A DNA stretch of 64,000 nt from Algorimicrobium sediminis (lineage in GTDB: Bacteria > Bacteroidota > Bacteroidia > Flavobacteriales > Flavobacteriaceae): NCBI RefSeq assembly GCF_042684585.1, contig NZ_JBHULS010000002.1:744001-808000 (forward strand). The letters are read 5' to 3'. The notes below the pieces were generated by a model. That model was not told where the DNA came from. It ran no database searches and saw only the letters and a program-made list of their open reading frames with translations. Position numbers and translations under genes: made by a program. Each line of letters begins with the position of its first letter. Position 1 is the stretch's first letter. Below, in pieces: positions 1 through 7,160 of this stretch.

Positions 1-164
1 GTGCGCTTATTGTCGCCTTTCCTATAAATAAACAAGGGCTAAAACCACCCAAATAAAAGTAGTTTTAAATAAGGAAATGCGCTAATTGGTATTCAAATTT
101 TCTTTGTTAATAGGAATACCGTACATTTAAGGTAACAGAAAACAGATTCAAAATAAAACAAATT

Positions 165-1067
165 ATGGTAGAATCCTTACAACTTATAAAAGAAGCAATT
201 TATGGCTATTGGCACGACTTTTTAGCAAGTGTACCCAAAATAATTGTAGCCATATTAATTGTTATTATAGGCTTTTTATTGGCTAATTTTATAGCGCGTT
301 TGTTTAAAAAAGCCGTGCTTTTACGGGCGCAAGACCCGCTAATGATTAATTTTTTATCAAAAACAGTCAAATTAGGGGTGTTGGTTTTAATTATCATGCT
401 GGCTTTAAAAGTGGCCGGCTTGGGTAGTATTGCTGCAGGTGTACTTACGGCGGCTGGTGCATCGGCTGTTATTATTGGCTTTGCTTTTAAAGATATTGGC
501 GAAAACTTTATTTCGGGTATTATTCTATCTTTTAACCGCCCGTTTAATGTAAACGATACCGTTATGATTGATACCATTTTTGGTAAAGTGCAGTCGTTGG
601 AGTTTCGGTATACCAAACTAAAAACCTTTGATGGTCGCGATGTGTATATACCCAATTCCGATATCATAAAAAAAGCTGTTTATAATTACACTGAAGACGG
701 TTATTTCAGGTTGGACTTTATGGTGGGTATCGATTACGATGACGACATAGAAACTGCTAGAACGGTAATAATTGATGCCGTCAGAAATTCGGAAGGCGTA
801 ATTGAAGATGCCGAACACGAATGTGTGGTTGTAGTAGACTCCTTGGGGGTGAGTACCGTAAATTTAAAAATTTTGTTTTGGACCAAAACAAAAGAATACC
901 GCAAACGCGCCCTAGAGGTTAAAAGCGCCGTGGTACGAAATGTAAAACAGGTTATAATAGAAAATGGCTTAAATATGCCTGCAGATATTACCGAAATTAA
1001 ACTGTACGGTTCTCAAACAAGTATCCCGGTTACGGTAGATTATAATAAACTGGATAGCAAGCCTTAA
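165..1067 (+). CDS. MscS-family mechanosensitive ion channel
   Basis: A 300-residue small-conductance mechanosensitive channel that would open under membrane tension to release solutes during hypo-osmotic shock. Hydrophobic segments lie at about residues 22-44, 65-85 and 88-118. The third is rich in Gly and Ala (AAGVLTAAGASAVIIGFAFK), as expected for the pore-lining helix of MscS. It is followed by the hallmark segment ISGIILSFNRPFNVNDTV, which starts the cytoplasmic beta domain, and then by an alpha/beta C-terminal domain. Length and layout match short MscS proteins. It stands alone on its strand, with HupE starting 131 bp later. The family call is secure; the physiological trigger is inferred from the family. 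Confidence 0.93.
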   Translation: MVESLQLIKEAIYGYWHDFLASVPKIIVAILIVIIGFLLANFIARLFKKAVLLRAQDPLMINFLSKTVKLGVLVLIIMLALKVAGLGSIAAGVLTAAGASAVIIGFAFKDIGENFISGIILSFNRPFNVNDTVMIDTIFGKVQSLEFRYTKLKTFDGRDVYIPNSDIIKKAVYNYTEDGYFRLDFMVGIDYDDDIETARTVIIDAVRNSEGVIEDAEHECVVVVDSLGVSTVNLKILFWTKTKEYRKRALEVKSAVVRNVKQVIIENGLNMPADITEIKLYGSQTSIPVTVDYNKLDSKP

Positions 1068-1164
1068 AGCCTGCAAACCCATAGCCTTATAGTATGTTAC
1101 AACCTAAAGGAGACCTGATTTTAGGCTAGGCACAGCATTTATTTTATGAATTCATTTTAAATTG

Positions 1165-1172
1165 TATCTTTG
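1165..1172 (+). promoter_or_regulatory. Bacteroidetes -7 promoter element (TATCTTTG) for the HupE gene
   Basis: TATCTTTG is a perfect match to the flavobacterial -7 consensus TAnnTTTG and ends 26 bp before the HupE start codon. No convincing TTG -33 element is visible upstream, so confidence is moderate. Confidence 0.45.
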
Positions 1173-1198
1173 GAAGCGTCCTTTAAAACACTAAAAAA

Positions 1199-1789
1199 AT
1201 GCTTGAAAATTTCTGGTTTAATGTAGAGTATGGTATCAACCACGTAATTGATATTAATGGCTACGATCATGTTCTGTTTTTAATAGTTCTAACAGTTGCT
1301 TATTTATTTAAAGACTGGAAACGCGTTTTAATTTTAGTATCTGTTTTTACCCTAGGGCATACCTTATCACTAATTTTAGCAGCCTACGGTGTGGTTAGCG
1401 TTAATGGGCAGTTGGTAGAATTTCTAATACCCATTTCAATTTTAATTGTGGCTTTATACAATGTGTTTACCGCTGGTAAAGGTGCGCAAAAAGAAAAAAT
1501 TGGTGTACTGTTTTTTTCAACCTTATTCTTCGGGTTAATACACGGTTTAGGTTTTGCACGCGAATTTCAAATGATGATGGGCCAATCTGATAATAAATTG
1601 GCTACTTTAATTCAATTTGCATTGGGTATAGAAATAGCCCAAGTTATGATTGTGTTTGTCGTGCTTTTTTTAGGGTATATCATGCAAACTATTTTCCGTT
1701 TTTCCAAGCGCGATTGGATTATGGTTATCTCCGCCATTGTAGTTGGTTTGGTTATTCCCATGATTATGGAAAGCGATTATTTGGCTTAA
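1199..1789 (+). CDS. HupE/UreJ-like membrane protein
   Basis: A 196-residue inner-membrane protein with about six hydrophobic segments. It shows the family signatures: an N-terminal GYDHVLFL block, an FTLGHTLSL block and a HGLGFA block near residue 118. Conserved His and Asp inside membrane segments are typical of the HupE/UreJ superfamily, whose characterised members are linked to nickel or other metal permeation. Many Bacteroidetes members stand alone without hydrogenase or urease genes, as here, so the substrate cannot be named from context. The family assignment is good; the transport role is an inference. Confidence 0.85.
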   Translation: MLENFWFNVEYGINHVIDINGYDHVLFLIVLTVAYLFKDWKRVLILVSVFTLGHTLSLILAAYGVVSVNGQLVEFLIPISILIVALYNVFTAGKGAQKEKIGVLFFSTLFFGLIHGLGFAREFQMMMGQSDNKLATLIQFALGIEIAQVMIVFVVLFLGYIMQTIFRFSKRDWIMVISAIVVGLVIPMIMESDYLA

Positions 1790-1833
1790 AATAGGGTGTA
1801 ACCTAAATTTTTCATAAATCTTTAACACTCAGG

Positions 1834-1864
1834 TTGTAATTAATTCGGGAAGCCCTTACCTTCG
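1834..1864 (+). promoter_or_regulatory. promoter for the deaminase-protease unit (TTG-N20-TACCTTCG)
   Basis: TTG at 1834-1836 and TACCTTCG at 1857-1864 are separated by 20 bp, close to the flavobacterial arrangement TTG-N17-23-TAnnTTTG. The element ends 12 bp before the deaminase ATG, so the 5' leader would be only a few bases long. Confidence 0.45.
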
Positions 1865-1876
1865 CAGTAAGTACGC

Positions 1877-2317
1877 ATGCCAATGAATAAAGAAAAGCAA
1901 CTTAAGTATGATAAGGCCTATTTACGCATGGCCACGGAATGGGGTAAGTTATCCTACTGCAAACGCAAGCAAGTAGGTGCCATTATTGTTAAAGACAGAA
2001 TGATTATTTCCGACGGATACAATGGTACACCAACCGGTTTCGAAAATTTCTGCGAAGACGAGGCGGGCTATACCAAATGGTACGTACTTCATGCCGAGGC
2101 AAATGCCATTTTAAAGGTGGCGGCTTCTACCCAATCCTGTATGGGAGCTACACTGTATATTACACTATCTCCTTGCAAGGAATGCAGTAAGTTAATTCAT
2201 CAGGCAGGCATAACCAGGGTAGTATACCAACATGCTTATAAAGATGATGCAGGCTTGCAATTTTTGAAAAAAGCCGGTATCGAATTACAATTAATAACAG
2301 ACTTAACAAGTACCTAA
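1877..2317 (+). CDS. dCMP/cytidine deaminase family protein (ComEB-like)
   Basis: A 146-residue zinc-dependent deaminase expected to convert dCMP to dUMP, the precursor for dTMP. The zinc site is complete: HAEAN near residue 72 supplies His and the catalytic Glu, and PCKEC near residue 100 supplies the two Cys. The N-terminal YCKRKQVGAIIVKD and GYNGTP segments are typical of the dCMP deaminase group rather than cytidine deaminase. A second ATG (1883) two codons in is an equally plausible start. The S41 protease gene begins one base after its stop, so the two are probably co-transcribed, an arrangement without an obvious metabolic reason. Confidence 0.9.
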   Translation: MPMNKEKQLKYDKAYLRMATEWGKLSYCKRKQVGAIIVKDRMIISDGYNGTPTGFENFCEDEAGYTKWYVLHAEANAILKVAASTQSCMGATLYITLSPCKECSKLIHQAGITRVVYQHAYKDDAGLQFLKKAGIELQLITDLTST

Positions 2318-2318
2318 A

Positions 2319-3923
2319 TTGAAAAAGAAATATTTACCACTTTTTTTAGGCTGCGCCATGGCGGCAGGGATTTTTATTGGTGGAAAATTGAATTTTTCAG
2401 ACAAATCGGATAGGATTTTTACGTCTAATAGCAAAAAAGAAAAGTTAAACCGACTAATAGATTATATAGACTACGAATACGTAGATGATGTAAATACCGA
2501 TAGCATTGTAGATGTTACCGTAAATGGTATCTTAGAAAATCTGGACCCACACTCGGTGTATATTCCTAAAGGCGATATGCAGCGCGTTAGCGAAAATATG
2601 AAAGGAGATTTTGTAGGGATTGGGGTTAGTTTTTATACCTATAACGATACCATTACGGTTATTCGCGCTATTGAAGGAAGTCCTAGTGAAAAAGCAGGAA
2701 TCCAAGGTGGCGACCGTATTTTAACAGCCAACGGCGATTCTCTTTACGGAAAAGATTTAAGCAATGCCGATATTGTTGGCAAACTAAAAGGCCCTTTAAA
2801 TTCTGAAGTAAAACTAGAAGTATACCGAAAAGGTAATCCAGAGCTATTAGTGTTTCATGTTAAACGGGATCATATTCCCATTCCTAGTGTGGACGCAGCT
2901 TATATGCTAACCGAAACCTTAGGTTATGTAAAAATTAATCGCTTTGCAGAATCCACATTCAAAGAATTTAAAACCGAATTGAACACCCTTAAAGCAGTCG
3001 GCGTACAAGATTTGGTGCTAGATTTACGAGGCAACCCTGGTGGCTTTTTGGCTATGGCCGAAAAAATAGCCGATGAATTTTTGGAGGACAATAAACTAAT
3101 ATTGTTTACCAAAAATAAACGAGGTACCATTGAAAAAACCTACGCGACAAAAAAAGGCGATTTTGAACAGAGTGCCATTTACGTTTTAATAGATGAAAAT
3201 TCGGCTTCGGCAAGCGAAATTGTTGCAGGTGCCTTACAAGATAACGATCGCGGAACCATTATTGGGCGCCGGTCCTACGGTAAAGGTTTGGTGCAACGCG
3301 AAATGAATTTGGGCGATGGTAGTGCCGTACGTTTAACTATTTCGCGCTATTACACGCCAACAGGCCGATCTATACAACGGCCGTACACCAATGGGAATAA
3401 CGATTATTACGACGATTACTTTAACCGGTTAAGCAACGGAGAGTTTGTAGATCCTGATAAAATAGAAATAGCCGATTCGTTAAAATTTACTACACCAAAA
3501 GGCAAAATAGTATATGGTGGTGGCGGAATTATTCCCGATGTTTTTGTGCCACTAGATACAAGTATGGAAAACGAAACCCTAAACTTTCTGCAGCGCCGGG
3601 GTTTTGTAAGTAATTTTGTTTTTGAAGAACTTGAAAAAAACAGACAGGCTTACGATGCTTATACACGCCGCGATTTTATAGACAATTTTGTAATTACCGA
3701 TGAATTTGTAATTGCCTTTCAGGACTATTTAAGCGCAAAAACAAATGCCAATATAACTTTTATAGCTTATACCGATGAGGTAAAACAATATATTAAGGCT
3801 ACCTTGGCTTCACAACTGTACAGCAAAGGTGCTTATGAAGAAGTATTAAATAAAAGTGATATGATGATTAAAAAAGTATTGGAATTGGACGCACAAAAAA
3901 AAGAGCTGCCACAAGCTAACTAG
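2319..3923 (+). CDS. S41-family C-terminal processing peptidase
   Basis: A 534-residue periplasmic serine protease of the CtpA/Tsp type. An N-terminal hydrophobic stretch (about 5-22) is a signal anchor. A PDZ domain (about 85-180) contains the GIGVSF carboxylate loop and is followed by the S41 fold. The catalytic Ser is S297 in ENSASASE and the general-base Lys is K322 in SYGKGLVQ; their 25-residue spacing equals that of E. coli Tsp. Such proteases trim or degrade proteins from their C-termini in the envelope. The start codon is a TTG at 2319, one base after the upstream stop, implying translational coupling. No other in-frame start precedes the signal anchor. Confidence 0.93.
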   Translation: MKKKYLPLFLGCAMAAGIFIGGKLNFSDKSDRIFTSNSKKEKLNRLIDYIDYEYVDDVNTDSIVDVTVNGILENLDPHSVYIPKGDMQRVSENMKGDFVGIGVSFYTYNDTITVIRAIEGSPSEKAGIQGGDRILTANGDSLYGKDLSNADIVGKLKGPLNSEVKLEVYRKGNPELLVFHVKRDHIPIPSVDAAYMLTETLGYVKINRFAESTFKEFKTELNTLKAVGVQDLVLDLRGNPGGFLAMAEKIADEFLEDNKLILFTKNKRGTIEKTYATKKGDFEQSAIYVLIDENSASASEIVAGALQDNDRGTIIGRRSYGKGLVQREMNLGDGSAVRLTISRYYTPTGRSIQRPYTNGNNDYYDDYFNRLSNGEFVDPDKIEIADSLKFTTPKGKIVYGGGGIIPDVFVPLDTSMENETLNFLQRRGFVSNFVFEELEKNRQAYDAYTRRDFIDNFVITDEFVIAFQDYLSAKTNANITFIAYTDEVKQYIKATLASQLYSKGAYEEVLNKSDMMIKKVLELDAQKKELPQAN

Positions 3924-3981
3924 TCTGTTTTAATATAACTTTAATTAACAATCCTTTTTGTAAGTTTTAGTGCAAAATAAC

Positions 3982-4584
3982 TTACAGCTTGTCATGTATT
4001 TTTACATGTTGGCCATTATTCCATAAGGTTAAAATATCGGTAGCCACATGAGCACCACTTCCAGAAGCTATGGCAAACTGGCTGCGCCAACCAGCTAGCG
4101 TGCCTGCTACATACAAACCTTCGGTTACTACATGATTGTTGTTTTTTAACCAAATACGCTCTTTTTCAATTTTTGCACGTGGATGTGGTTCAATATAGTC
4201 CTCTAAACCTTTTATGGTCATTAAACTACCGTAACCAACCGCTATTACTACCAATTTACTTTGGTAAACACCTTTGTTGGTGTGTATTTCAAAGCCATTG
4301 TCATGTTTTGAAATGTTTTTAACCTTTTCGTTTTCTATACAGGTAACGTCCGGGTATAACGCCTGCAATTGTTCTTTGCCAGCTTGTAATAGGGCTTTGC
4401 CCGTTGTGCCAGGGGCCACACCCAATACGTTGTTAAACAAAGCCGTTTGCAAATGCGATGTTTTTTGATGCAAAATAATGCCTATACGTTTATTTGCTGC
4501 AAAAGGCTGTTTTTTTGCAGATCCTAACACCAGTGCACAGGACATTCCTGCAGCACCACCACCAACAACCAATACATCAAACAT
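3982..4584 (-). CDS. short FAD-dependent oxidoreductase, thioredoxin-reductase-like
   Basis: A protein of about 200 residues. It starts MFDVLVVGGGAAGMSCALVL, a classic dinucleotide-binding Rossmann motif, and ends with a TEGLYVAGTLAGWRSQFAIA block that resembles the C-terminal FAD contact of thioredoxin reductases. It lacks the CxxC pair and most of the internal NAD(P)H domain, so it is unlikely to be a true thioredoxin reductase. The reading frame extends 24 codons further upstream, but ATG at 4584 is preferred because it begins at the Rossmann strand and overlaps the stop of the upstream gene as TAATG, which indicates coupling. The substrate is unknown. Confidence 0.8.
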   Translation of the reverse strand: MFDVLVVGGGAAGMSCALVLGSAKKQPFAANKRIGIILHQKTSHLQTALFNNVLGVAPGTTGKALLQAGKEQLQALYPDVTCIENEKVKNISKHDNGFEIHTNKGVYQSKLVVIAVGYGSLMTIKGLEDYIEPHPRAKIEKERIWLKNNNHVVTEGLYVAGTLAGWRSQFAIASGSGAHVATDILTLWNNGQHVKIHDKL

Positions 4585-4787
4585 TAGGAAGCTTGTTTTG
4601 TTTTTTGCTCTATTTTTTTGGAAACCAGTAAAATTTGAAGCAATACCAGTGCGCAAAGCGACGCAAAAATGGTAATAATAGCTATGATGCTATCGTTCTC
4701 AAATGGTGCTGCAAAATCAATTTTTGTGGCATTAAATCCAATAAGCCCTAAAGCTATAACCGATAAAATAAGTGCAAGTATTTTCAT
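4584..4787 (-). CDS. small two-helix membrane protein, unknown function
   Basis: A 67-residue protein with two hydrophobic segments (about 3-22 and 34-56), an acidic linker and a Lys-rich C-terminus (SKKIEQKTKQ). Its stop overlaps the start of the FAD oxidoreductase by one base (TAATG), so the two are translated together and the protein may anchor or assist the oxidoreductase at the membrane. I do not recognise a named family. The reading frame, hydrophobic pattern and coupling support it as real. Confidence 0.65.
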   Translation of the reverse strand: MKILALILSVIALGLIGFNATKIDFAAPFENDSIIAIITIFASLCALVLLQILLVSKKIEQKTKQAS

Positions 4788-4976
4788 GTGTACAGAGATT
4801 TTAAATACAGAACATATGGTATTAAAAAATTCAATAAGCTAAAGTACAATGTGTTATAAAGGCTTTAGTGTTTTATATGGTCTGTTTTTTTTATGGTTTT
4901 TTGTTAACTTCAACCAGATTACAAATTTAGGCCATTATTCGTAAAATTACATCATGATAATAACCAAAAGTTTAGC

Positions 4977-4984
4977 TATTTTTG
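4977..4984 (+). promoter_or_regulatory. -7 element (TATTTTTG) four bases before the DUF3109 ATG
   Basis: TATTTTTG is a perfect TAnnTTTG element ending exactly four bases before the ATG at 4989. Transcription would start at or within a base or two of the start codon, implying a leaderless mRNA. Two other genes here (35355, 43120) have the same four-base spacing. Confidence 0.5.
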
Positions 4985-4988
4985 CCTC

Positions 4989-5567
4989 ATGTTTCAATTA
5001 GGAAAAACGATAGTTTCGGAGGATATAATCCAAAAGGATTTTGTTTGCAATTTGTCGGCATGTAAAGGTGCTTGCTGTATAGATGGCGACGCGGGCGCTC
5101 CACTGGAGGAAGAAGAAAGCCATATTTTAGAGGCTATTTATCCTAAAGTAAAACCCTTTTTACGGGAGGAGGGTATCGCGGCCATTGAGGCGCAAGGCAC
5201 TTTTATAAAAACAGCCAATGGCGAACTGGAAACACCACTTATTAATGGCGCAGATTGCGTGTACGTTACTTTTAATGAAAAAGGTACGGCATTGTGCGGT
5301 ATTGAAGAGGCCTATAATCAGGGCGCAATAGATTTTAAGAAGCCCGTTTCCTGCCATTTGTATCCCGTACGCGTAAAAGCATACAGTCAGTTTTCGGCTG
5401 TCAATTACGATAAATGGTACATTTGCGACGATGCCTGTACTTTGGGCAAAGAGCTTCAGGTGCCTATTTACAAATTTGTAAAGCAGGGCTTAATTCGAAA
5501 ATTTGGAGAAGAATGGTATTCGCAATTGGAAAAAATTGCCGAAAAACAGGCCGATAACAAAAATTAG
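4989..5567 (+). CDS. DUF3109-family cysteine-rich protein
   Basis: A 192-residue cytoplasmic protein of the DUF3109 family. It has an N-terminal Cys cluster CNLSACKGACC (about residues 20-30), further Cys in GADCVYV and LCGIEEA, and a SCHLYPVR block. It resembles the YkgJ-type putative metal or Fe-S binding cluster proteins. The full Cys set is present. The biochemical role is not established for the family. The start codon sits right behind a -7 promoter element, so the message is probably leaderless. Confidence 0.85.
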   Translation: MFQLGKTIVSEDIIQKDFVCNLSACKGACCIDGDAGAPLEEEESHILEAIYPKVKPFLREEGIAAIEAQGTFIKTANGELETPLINGADCVYVTFNEKGTALCGIEEAYNQGAIDFKKPVSCHLYPVRVKAYSQFSAVNYDKWYICDDACTLGKELQVPIYKFVKQGLIRKFGEEWYSQLEKIAEKQADNKN

Positions 5568-6012
5568 TCCATAGCTCTTTATTAAGAAGCGTTTTCTAAA
5601 AAAATATGTAAACCATTATAATTGGCTTTTGGGTTTTTCAACCTGAAAAGTATAAACCGCACACATTCTTTTTTTAAAATTCTATAAATGGCGCGGTAGG
5701 CATATTTTTAAAAGTCCGTTTCGTACAAAACCCAGTCTAATTTTTAGGCCTAATTTGTCATAAAATTACTGTTTTTAATCGCTGGTTTTTAAAATATTTA
5801 TTGTATTGTCCCCGTTGTTTTTGTACTTCTAAAAAGTTGATTTGTAGTAAGCTATACAATTCATGGTGGCTAGCAGTTGGGACGTGGCGTAACCAGTGGT
5901 TTGTTAAAAACTTGTTGACAATCTTTGTGTAAATAGCTTTCAATATCAGGAACAATTTTTAATATTTGTTAGTCTCGTATCTCGTTAATTAATTCACAAA
6001 AAAACACTAAAC
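5568..6012 (+). other. 445-bp intergenic region upstream of nrdB
   Basis: There is no convincing gene. It is AT-rich and holds the candidate nrdB promoter at 5901-5927. Around 5911-5920 lies the near-palindrome TTGTTGACAA, a possible regulator site. A 65-codon minus-strand frame (5758-5955) lacks any recognisable feature and I do not call it. Confidence 0.5.
5901..5927 (+). promoter_or_regulatory. candidate nrdB promoter (TTG-N16-AATCTTTG)
   Basis: TTG at 5901-5903 and AATCTTTG at 5920-5927 (one mismatch to TAnnTTTG) are separated by 16 bp, giving a leader of roughly 80 bases before nrdB. Confidence 0.3.
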
Positions 6013-6993
6013 ATGTCTCAAATACCAGAACCAATACTTCAAGAAAATAAAGATCGCTTTGTTATTTTTCCTATCCAACACCACGACATCTGGGAGTGGT
6101 ATAAAAAGTCGGAAGCCAGTTTTTGGACGGCAGAAGAGATAGATTTACACCAAGATTTATCAGACTGGAAAGATAAATTAAACGACGATGAGCGTTTTTT
6201 TATAAAACATATACTAGCTTTTTTTGCGGCAAGCGATGGTATAGTAAATGAGAATTTAGCAGAAAACTTTATAAATGAAGTCCAGTATTCTGAAGCTAAA
6301 TTTTTCTATGGTTTTCAAATTATGATGGAAAATATTCACAGCGAAACATATTCGTTGTTAATAGACACCTATGTAAAAGATGAAACTGAAAAAGACCAGC
6401 TATTTAATGCTTTAGAGAACTTTCCAGCCATCCGGAAAAAAGCCGATTGGGCCTTAAAATGGATTGAATCGCCTAATTTTGGCGAACGCTTAATAGCCTT
6501 TGCTGCTGTAGAAGGTATTTTCTTTTCAGGTGCTTTTTGTTCTATATTTTGGTTGAAAAAACGCGGCCTCATGCCTGGCCTAACGTTTTCTAACGAATTA
6601 ATTTCGCGCGATGAAGGTGTACATTGCGATTTTGCCGTGCATTTACACAACAATCATTTAGTAAACAAAGTACCTAAAGCACGTATTCGTGAAATTTTAA
6701 TTGAAGCCTTAGATATTGAACGCGAATTTATTACCGAATCGCTGCCAGCTAGTTTAATTGGCATGAACGCCAAACTTATGGCACAGTATTTAGAATTTGT
6801 TACCGATAGACTTTTAAGCGAATTAGATTGCGAAAAAGAGTACAATACGGCTAATCCGTTCGATTTTATGGATATGATTTCCTTGCAAGGGAAAACAAAC
6901 TTTTTTGAAAAACGGGTGTCTGAATATCAAAAAGCCGGCGTGTTAAATAAAGAGGAAGAGGAAGATAAATTTAGTTTCGACGCCGATTTCTAA
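6013..6993 (+). CDS. nrdB: ribonucleoside-diphosphate reductase, beta subunit
   Basis: A 326-residue class I radical-generating subunit that supplies the tyrosyl radical for reduction of ribonucleotides by NrdA. The metal and radical residues are visible. ASDGIV carries the first Asp ligand. MENIHSETY carries Glu, His and the radical Tyr in the spacing E-x2-H-x3-Y seen around Tyr122 of the E. coli protein. A second Glu/His set lies in SRDEGVHCDFAVHL. The presence of the Tyr argues against a Tyr-less class Ic enzyme. nrdA follows 167 bp downstream in the same direction, consistent with an operon or a jointly regulated pair. Confidence 0.96.
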   Translation: MSQIPEPILQENKDRFVIFPIQHHDIWEWYKKSEASFWTAEEIDLHQDLSDWKDKLNDDERFFIKHILAFFAASDGIVNENLAENFINEVQYSEAKFFYGFQIMMENIHSETYSLLIDTYVKDETEKDQLFNALENFPAIRKKADWALKWIESPNFGERLIAFAAVEGIFFSGAFCSIFWLKKRGLMPGLTFSNELISRDEGVHCDFAVHLHNNHLVNKVPKARIREILIEALDIEREFITESLPASLIGMNAKLMAQYLEFVTDRLLSELDCEKEYNTANPFDFMDMISLQGKTNFFEKRVSEYQKAGVLNKEEEEDKFSFDADF

Positions 6994-7032
6994 TCACACC
7001 CTCAAAATTAAGAATTAAAAAACTGCTGTATG

Positions 7033-7143
7033 GCGTTTAAACGCGCTGTACGGATGTTTCACAATACCGTTATGTTGTAAGTTTTTACTGGCAGCGTAGC
7101 ACAAGCTAATTAATCCACATTCCTAAAAAGCTGTATTAGGAAT
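7033..7143 (+). promoter_or_regulatory. two inverted repeats in the nrdB-nrdA spacer
   Basis: The 12-bp perfect palindrome GCGTTTAAACGC lies at 7033-7044. A hairpin with 8-bp arms ATTCCTAA (7119-7126) and TTAGGAAT (7136-7143) and a 9-base loop ends 17 bases before the nrdA start. Neither has a T-tract, so they are not terminators. They may be an operator or an RNA element setting nrdA expression relative to nrdB. Confidence 0.4.
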
Positions 7144-7160
7144 ACAAAACCGTTAAATGT

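Noticed and set aside
5758..5955. 65-codon minus-strand frame upstream of nrdB
   Set aside because: No recognisable domain, no ribosome-binding site, and it overlaps the likely nrdB promoter. Treated as chance.
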